Below are positions 49,688-53,592 of a stretch of 53,592 nt of DNA, one piece after another. This DNA is from a bacterium UBA4883. GTDB taxonomy: Bacteria > Bacillota > Clostridia > Oscillospirales > Acutalibacteraceae. Below the pieces are notes generated by a model, which worked only from the letters and a program-made list of their open reading frames with translations, was not told the DNA's origin and ran no database searches. The first letter of the stretch is position 1. Each line of letters opens with the position of its first letter. The stretch is taken from positions 4,297 through 57,888 of the forward strand of contig DHDF01000120.1 in assembly GCA_002399225.1 (NCBI GenBank), in the 5' to 3' direction. The position numbers and the translations under genes were made by a program.

Positions 49688-49760
49688 TTTTCTTCCTCCA
49701 TTCGTCGGAAACCGCCGCTTTCCTTTCCCGGCCCTATCCGGAAAAGGACGGCGCAGTTTC

Positions 49761-50615
49761 TCAGCGGATCATGTTCACCAGGGTTTCCAGCATGGTATCC
49801 GAGACCGTGATGATCTTGGAGTTTGCCTGGTAGCCTCTCTCCGTGGTGATCATGTTGGAAAATTCATTTGCGAGATCCACATTGGAGGATTCCAGTGCGC
49901 CGGTCACCAGCGTGCCGGTAGAACTGCTGCCCGGAGCGTCGCAGTCTGCCGTGCCGGAGTTGTCGGTGGCTTTGTAATAGTTGCCCCCCGTTTGCTCCAA
50001 GCCGCCGGGATTTGTGAAATGGACCAGTTCAATGTGCCCGATGGTATCCACGGTTCCATCTGCTTTCGTTCCTTTGACCGCTCCGTCAGGGGAAATGGCG
50101 ATGTCCTTATAAGCCACGCTGGCGGGTGTATAAGAAATTGCCGACAACTTTGTAGGATCGGTCGATTTTGATACCGCTCCGTTTCCATTTGTTCCCAGAA
50201 CATAGCCGCCGTTGCTGTCCACCAGATAGCCGGAGCTGTCGAACGACAAAGCGCCGACACGGGTGAATTTTGCGCCGCTTTTCCCATCCCGCACGGCGAA
50301 ATAGCCTTCGCCGTTGATATAGCAGTCGCCGGGAAATCCGGTCGTCGCCATACCGGAGCGCCCAGTGTCCACCGAAACAGAAGAGGCTTTGGAACCGTAG
50401 CCGACCTGGGACGGGTTGACACCACCCCGGCCATTCGTGGCATCCGACTTTGAAGCGTTGGTCAGGGTCTGATACAGCACGTCGCTGAACATGGTGCGCG
50501 ACGCCTTAAAGCCGTAGGTGCTGACGTTGGCGACATTATTTCCGATTACGTCCAGCGCCGTCTGGTGTGCCTTGAGTCCGGCCACGCCGGAGGACATTGC
50601 TCTGTTAAAAGCCAT
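49761..50615 (-). CDS. flgE: Flagellar hook protein FlgE
   Basis: The 284-residue protein has the N-terminal rod/hook motif (HQTALDVIGNNVANVSTYGFKASR) and the C-terminal motif (ANEFSNMITTERGYQANSKIITVSDTMLETLVN). The short length is usual for Firmicute hooks. Position between flgD and flbD identifies it as FlgE rather than FlgG. AGAGAGG serves ATG 50615. Confidence 0.92.
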   Translation of the reverse strand: MAFNRAMSSGVAGLKAHQTALDVIGNNVANVSTYGFKASRTMFSDVLYQTLTNASKSDATNGRGGVNPSQVGYGSKASSVSVDTGRSGMATTGFPGDCYINGEGYFAVRDGKSGAKFTRVGALSFDSSGYLVDSNGGYVLGTNGNGAVSKSTDPTKLSAISYTPASVAYKDIAISPDGAVKGTKADGTVDTIGHIELVHFTNPGGLEQTGGNYYKATDNSGTADCDAPGSSSTGTLVTGALESSNVDLANEFSNMITTERGYQANSKIITVSDTMLETLVNMIR

Positions 50616-50646
50616 AGCGTTTTACCTCTCTTTTTAGGGAACCGCA

Positions 50647-50672
50647 CGGGCTTCTCCGTCATTCAAAGCCCG
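50647..50672 (-). other. Stem-loop in the flgE leader overlapping a possible mini-ORF
   Basis: CGGGCTT (50647-50653) pairs with AAGCCCG (50666-50672). On the minus strand an AGGAGG at about 50682-50677 lies just before the hairpin, followed by TTG AAT GAC and nine codons ending in TAA. No T-run follows, so it is not a terminator. It may affect flgE translation or mRNA stability. Confidence 0.35.
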
Positions 50673-50695
50673 ATAACCTCCTGTAATAGGTCCGG

Positions 50696-51088
50696 TTATA
50701 ATATTACGGCTCCATCAATATTTGTAAAAATGTTTTCCTTCATTTTCCCACCGTTCATCATGGTGACGACCGTGGAGCTTGGAACATGGACGATAAACGC
50801 GGTGTCTCCGCTCATCATCAGCGCGTCGCGGACACCCTTCGCCTTCGCCTGCTTGACCGCTCCGTCCATCCGCGTCATCAATTCGGGGGAAACCTTAATC
50901 TGCCTTTCTTCCATGCGCCGCAGCGCGTGTTTGGAAAATTTCAGGCCGCCCTGCACATTTTTCAGGACTTCGGAAAAGCTGGCCTTTTCCGCTGGGCCGG
51001 TCTGGCTTGGATTTTTGCGCTCCGGCTGAACCGGATAACTGGAGCCGATCCAGGCGGAATAACTTTTCCGGAACTGGATGTCGTTCAT
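50696..51088 (-). CDS. Conserved flagellar operon protein (TIGR02530 type)
   Basis: The 130-residue protein has the family core FSKHALRRMEERQIKVSPELM...KAKGVRDALMM...DTAFIVHVPSSTVVTMM. It is found between flgD and flgE in many Firmicutes; its role is unknown. AAGGCGG serves ATG 51088. Confidence 0.88.
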   Translation of the reverse strand: MNDIQFRKSYSAWIGSSYPVQPERKNPSQTGPAEKASFSEVLKNVQGGLKFSKHALRRMEERQIKVSPELMTRMDGAVKQAKAKGVRDALMMSGDTAFIVHVPSSTVVTMMNGGKMKENIFTNIDGAVIL

Positions 51089-51101
51089 CGTTTCGCCGCC
51101 T

Positions 51102-51608
51102 TTATGTACTTGTTCCGCCTGTGCCGCTGCCGCCGGAATCCCCGGAACTGCCAGACTTTCCATCCTGAAAAACCTGCGTCACGGCGGAAACGTCATAGGC
51201 GGTATCCTTCCCTCCGACACTCATGATAATGGAGCAGCCGTCCGAGGCGAAAAGCGTGCTTTTCACAACGCCCGTTTTCGTAGTAGAGGCGCCCGTCTCA
51301 TCGCGCGTACCGACTTCAACGGTCTTTCCAACCAGGGAAGACGCATACTGGCGCTCCGAGTACTGCGTCAGCTCGCTCATCGCCTGTAAAGAGGAAAACT
51401 GCGCAAGCTCTGAAATAAACTCGGTATTGTCCGTTGGATTTGTCACGTCCTGATTTTCAAACTGAGTTGCTAAAAGCTCTAAAAAATCATTCATATCCAA
51501 TGAGGAACCCTTTGGAGTGGTCGATTTTGAATTGTTCGCAGAGGATGCCAGCGGAGAAGAATAAGCGCGGTTTAACATCCCATAATTGGTGATTCCCAAA
51601 TTATCCAA
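51102..51608 (-). CDS. flgD: Flagellar hook-capping protein FlgD
   Basis: The 168-residue protein has the FlgD N-terminal motif DMNDFLELLATQFENQDVTNPTDNTEFISELAQFSSLQAM, a short beta part with VGKTVEVG, and a Gly/Ser-rich tail. It scaffolds hook assembly. The start is TTG 51608 after GGAGGAG; the next ATG lies too far inside. Confidence 0.94.
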   Translation of the reverse strand: MDNLGITNYGMLNRAYSSPLASSANNSKSTTPKGSSLDMNDFLELLATQFENQDVTNPTDNTEFISELAQFSSLQAMSELTQYSERQYASSLVGKTVEVGTRDETGASTTKTGVVKSTLFASDGCSIIMSVGGKDTAYDVSAVTQVFQDGKSGSSGDSGGSGTGGTST

Positions 51609-51626
51609 ATTTTTCTCCTCCTTTTG

Positions 51627-52979
51627 TTATCCGGCAAGTGCTCCGATCTGCTGGATCATTGAAAGAAAATCCCCGGTGTTCAGTTCCGCGGAAACGGAGC
51701 CGATTCCGTCCCATTTGCTTTTGCGGGGTTCTTCGCGTTTCTGCCGCTGGCCGCCCGTATTTCCTCCGCCGTCCTGAGGCTGCCCATACCACTGCGCCGC
51801 CTGCTGATCCGGAATCACCGTCTGCACATTCTGCCCGGTGGAAGCCTGTAAAATGTTCCGGATCTCCGCGGAGCCGGAGAGGAGAAGACTTTGGGTCTTC
51901 GGGTTGGATGCCGCGATTTCGACGGTCAAAAGCCCGTTCTGGGAGGTTAGTTTGACCGAAACCTTTCCAAGCGACTGCGGGTAAAGATCCATCTTGAACT
52001 CGCTTTTTCCCTTTTGAAGCTGATTTGCAGCTATATTCGCCACCTGGCGGACCGGAGAAAGCGTTTTCTGCGCCGTCCCGCCGGAAACCCGGATGACGAC
52101 ATTGCCGCCCGCATAAAGGCCGGAAAGGCCGTCCGTCCGGGCTGTTTTGCCATCCTTTTGAGAAGCCGCGGACTGCGAGGCAGCCGCTCCGCTTTGCACC
52201 CCATCGGATTTTCCGGATGGGGACGCCGCTTCTTCTGAAACGGACTGCTTTGTTCCTGTCCCGGCGGCTGCGCCTGTCTGTTCTTCTCCAGCCGACTTCT
52301 GGCCTTCCGCAAGCCCGGTGCTCTGGCCGGAAGAATTCCCCTGCGCCTTTGCCGTTTGGATCTGGGATGCTCCCGAGGGACCAGCGGCTGTCTGCCGGCT
52401 CAGCGCGCTTTTTTGCGCCAACGTACCCTGTTGTGCCGTCGAATCGGTTTGAACGGCCGGCACTGCCGCAGAGGCAGACTTCGGCTCAGGCTGCGCCTGC
52501 TTTCCGACGGAAGTCCCGGAAAGACTGCCTTTCGTCTGTTCCGCACCGGTAGGCAGTGTCTGTCCGCTCAGCGCCGTTTCGGGCAAAGCCGCGGACTGCT
52601 GCGTTCCGCTTAACGCGGAAACGCCCTGCGCCGCCGAAAGGCCCTTGGAACTCTCTCCACCGGCGGAAGCGGCTGCCTGAAGGTTTCCCTTCGCCGTACC
52701 GGAAACAAGAAGGGCGACCTCCTTCGGCGGAAGAGCGGTAACCTGCTGCGGCGCATCCTTCTTCGCCCTGCCGGCACCCGTTTGCTTCCGATCTGATTTG
52801 TCCGCCTTGTCCGTCTTTCCTTTCGCCTTGCTACTTTCCGGTTTCTGCGCCTCTTCGGAATCCGGTTTCTGAACGGCGGAACGCAGCATGGAGCGAAAAT
52901 CGTCTCCGTTTTGCACCCGGCTTTCCGGTTTTGCCGCAGGTGTACTTGTGTTTTGCATATGGATTTGCTGTATCACCAC
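51627..52979 (-). CDS. fliK: Flagellar hook-length control protein FliK
   Basis: The 450-residue protein has a long low-complexity region rich in Ala, Gln, Ser, Gly and Lys, and a C-terminal domain (about 310-400: LYPQSLGKVSVKLTSQNGLLTVEIAASN, then LLLSGSAEIRNIL), the FliK C-terminal pattern. It measures hook length and triggers the FlhB switch. GTG 52979 is 8 bases after AGGAGG; GTG 52988 overlaps that site. Confidence 0.88.
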   Translation of the reverse strand: MVIQQIHMQNTSTPAAKPESRVQNGDDFRSMLRSAVQKPDSEEAQKPESSKAKGKTDKADKSDRKQTGAGRAKKDAPQQVTALPPKEVALLVSGTAKGNLQAAASAGGESSKGLSAAQGVSALSGTQQSAALPETALSGQTLPTGAEQTKGSLSGTSVGKQAQPEPKSASAAVPAVQTDSTAQQGTLAQKSALSRQTAAGPSGASQIQTAKAQGNSSGQSTGLAEGQKSAGEEQTGAAAGTGTKQSVSEEAASPSGKSDGVQSGAAASQSAASQKDGKTARTDGLSGLYAGGNVVIRVSGGTAQKTLSPVRQVANIAANQLQKGKSEFKMDLYPQSLGKVSVKLTSQNGLLTVEIAASNPKTQSLLLSGSAEIRNILQASTGQNVQTVIPDQQAAQWYGQPQDGGGNTGGQRQKREEPRKSKWDGIGSVSAELNTGDFLSMIQQIGALAG

Positions 52980-53045
52980 TTGATTCACCTCCTTTCGCAG
53001 AGAGTCGCGTCATCTGAAACAAGACGCCGGGGAAAGCCGAGGATC

Positions 53046-53501
53046 TCACGCCATACGGCAGTCCGCAGCAACCCTCTTGTGCGAAACGAACTCCTCCAGC
53101 ACTTGTTCCTGCTCTTTTCGTCCCTGGGCCTCATAGGCGCGCCTCTGGGAATCACGGAGCTTTTCCAGCCCGGAGATATCGCTTTTCATGTGCACAATCT
53201 CCGCTTGCTTTGCGGCGGCCGTCTTTCGAACAGCCGCTTTCTGAAGTTCCAGACTTCCGGCCCGGCGGTCCAGCTCTGCAAAGTAACGTTTGTAAATCGC
53301 CATGCTGTTGGAAATCACTCCGCTTTTCAGCTCCAGGGCCAGGGCATGGTTCAATTCGGCATATTCCCGTTTGATTCCGGAAATTGTTTTCTCCAGCTCG
53401 CGGATTTTCATCTGAAGCTGGGTCATTTCATTCTTGAGCATCCCCAGTGTTTCCTGTTTGTAGCGAAGTACATTTTCAAGGGAAAAAATGAATTTTTTCA
53501 T
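53046..53501 (-). CDS. fliJ: Flagellar FliJ protein
   Basis: The 151-residue, almost wholly coiled-coil protein begins with the FliJ pattern FSLENVLRYKQETLGMLKNEM. It couples the FliI ATPase to FlhA and carries chaperones. Its ATG 53501 follows the fliI stop by one base, so translation is coupled. Confidence 0.92.
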   Translation of the reverse strand: MKKFIFSLENVLRYKQETLGMLKNEMTQLQMKIRELEKTISGIKREYAELNHALALELKSGVISNSMAIYKRYFAELDRRAGSLELQKAAVRKTAAAKQAEIVHMKSDISGLEKLRDSQRRAYEAQGRKEQEQVLEEFVSHKRVAADCRMA

Positions 53502-53502
53502 C

Positions 53503-53592
53503 TTAAATCTCTTTCATCAGTTTTTCGGTCTCTTCATAGGGAAACGATTCGTCTACCCGCTGAGTCAGGAACTGATTGATCTGGTCGATCTT
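53503..53592 (-). CDS. fliI: Flagellum-specific ATPase FliI, C-terminal end (partial)
   Basis: On the minus strand the frame is open from the window edge and ends with TAA at 53505-53503. It gives 29 residues (IDQINQFLTQRVDESFPYEE...LMKEI) that fit the C-terminal helix of FliI. The call rests largely on order: fliI directly precedes fliJ in such operons. The rest of the gene is outside the window. Confidence 0.75.
   Translation of the reverse strand, partial: KIDQINQFLTQRVDESFPYEETEKLMKEI

Overview
The window looks like chromosome from a flagellated Gram-positive anaerobe of the class Clostridia, probably the Oscillospiraceae/Eubacteriales. This rests on Bacillus/Clostridium-style chemotaxis genes (cheC, cheD and a FliY with CheC modules), a CymR-type cysteine regulator next to cysK, a yybP-ykoY manganese riboswitch, strong AGGAGG ribosome sites with frequent TTG/GTG starts, and sigma-D type promoters. 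I cannot name a genus. No rRNA, tRNA, CRISPR array, prophage or insertion sequence was seen, and no intergenic stretch is long enough to hide a large gene. The longest gap (17272-17607) holds a riboswitch.

Positions 1-5.5 kb are markedly GC-rich. They hold the tail of an unidentified gene, a ketopantoate-reductase family gene and a ferritin-like/VIT1 membrane protein on the minus strand, then the AmmeMemoRadiSam pair (MEMO-AMMECR1 fusion plus radical SAM enzyme) on the plus strand, then a small exported protein. Composition drops from about 5.5-5.9 kb onward, inside or just before an RlmI-like rRNA methyltransferase gene.

Positions 5.6-21.1 kb are housekeeping and stress genes: the RlmI-like enzyme; mltG, a MATE exporter and a Crp/Fnr regulator as one likely operon; divergent cymR and cysK, with tcdA behind cysK; a glyoxalase with sbcD and sbcC; a Mn2+-type riboswitch in front of a P2A-type ATPase; and a metallo-beta-lactamase-fold hydrolase.

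Positions 21.1-53.6 kb are a motility island. A minus-strand cheA-cheR-cheB operon starts from a sigma-D promoter at about 25.1 kb. Plus-strand units follow: a FliK-like protein with a stand-alone FlhB C-terminal homologue; then cheW-pilZ-cheW-mcp; then fliD-fliS-(fliT-like) from a second sigma-D promoter. From the right edge a long minus-strand operon runs fliI-fliJ-fliK-flgD-(flagellar operon protein)-flgE-flbD-motA-motB-fliM-fliY-cheY-fliO-fliP-fliQ-fliR-flhB-flhA-sigD-flgF/G-type-flgG-type-fapA-cheC-cheD. It meets the fliD operon tail to tail at 34.73 kb. Together these encode the export gate, rod/hook/cap parts, stator, switch and most of the chemotaxis pathway. Flagellin, MS ring, fliG/H and most rod genes must lie elsewhere.

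The points most worth a second look are: a CheB whose receiver domain has lost its phosphorylation residues; the cheW-pilZ-cheW-mcp cassette with a chemoreceptor lacking any sensory domain; a 1067-residue FliD built of repeated modules; the FliK-like/FlhB-C pair; and the riboswitch-controlled ATPase.
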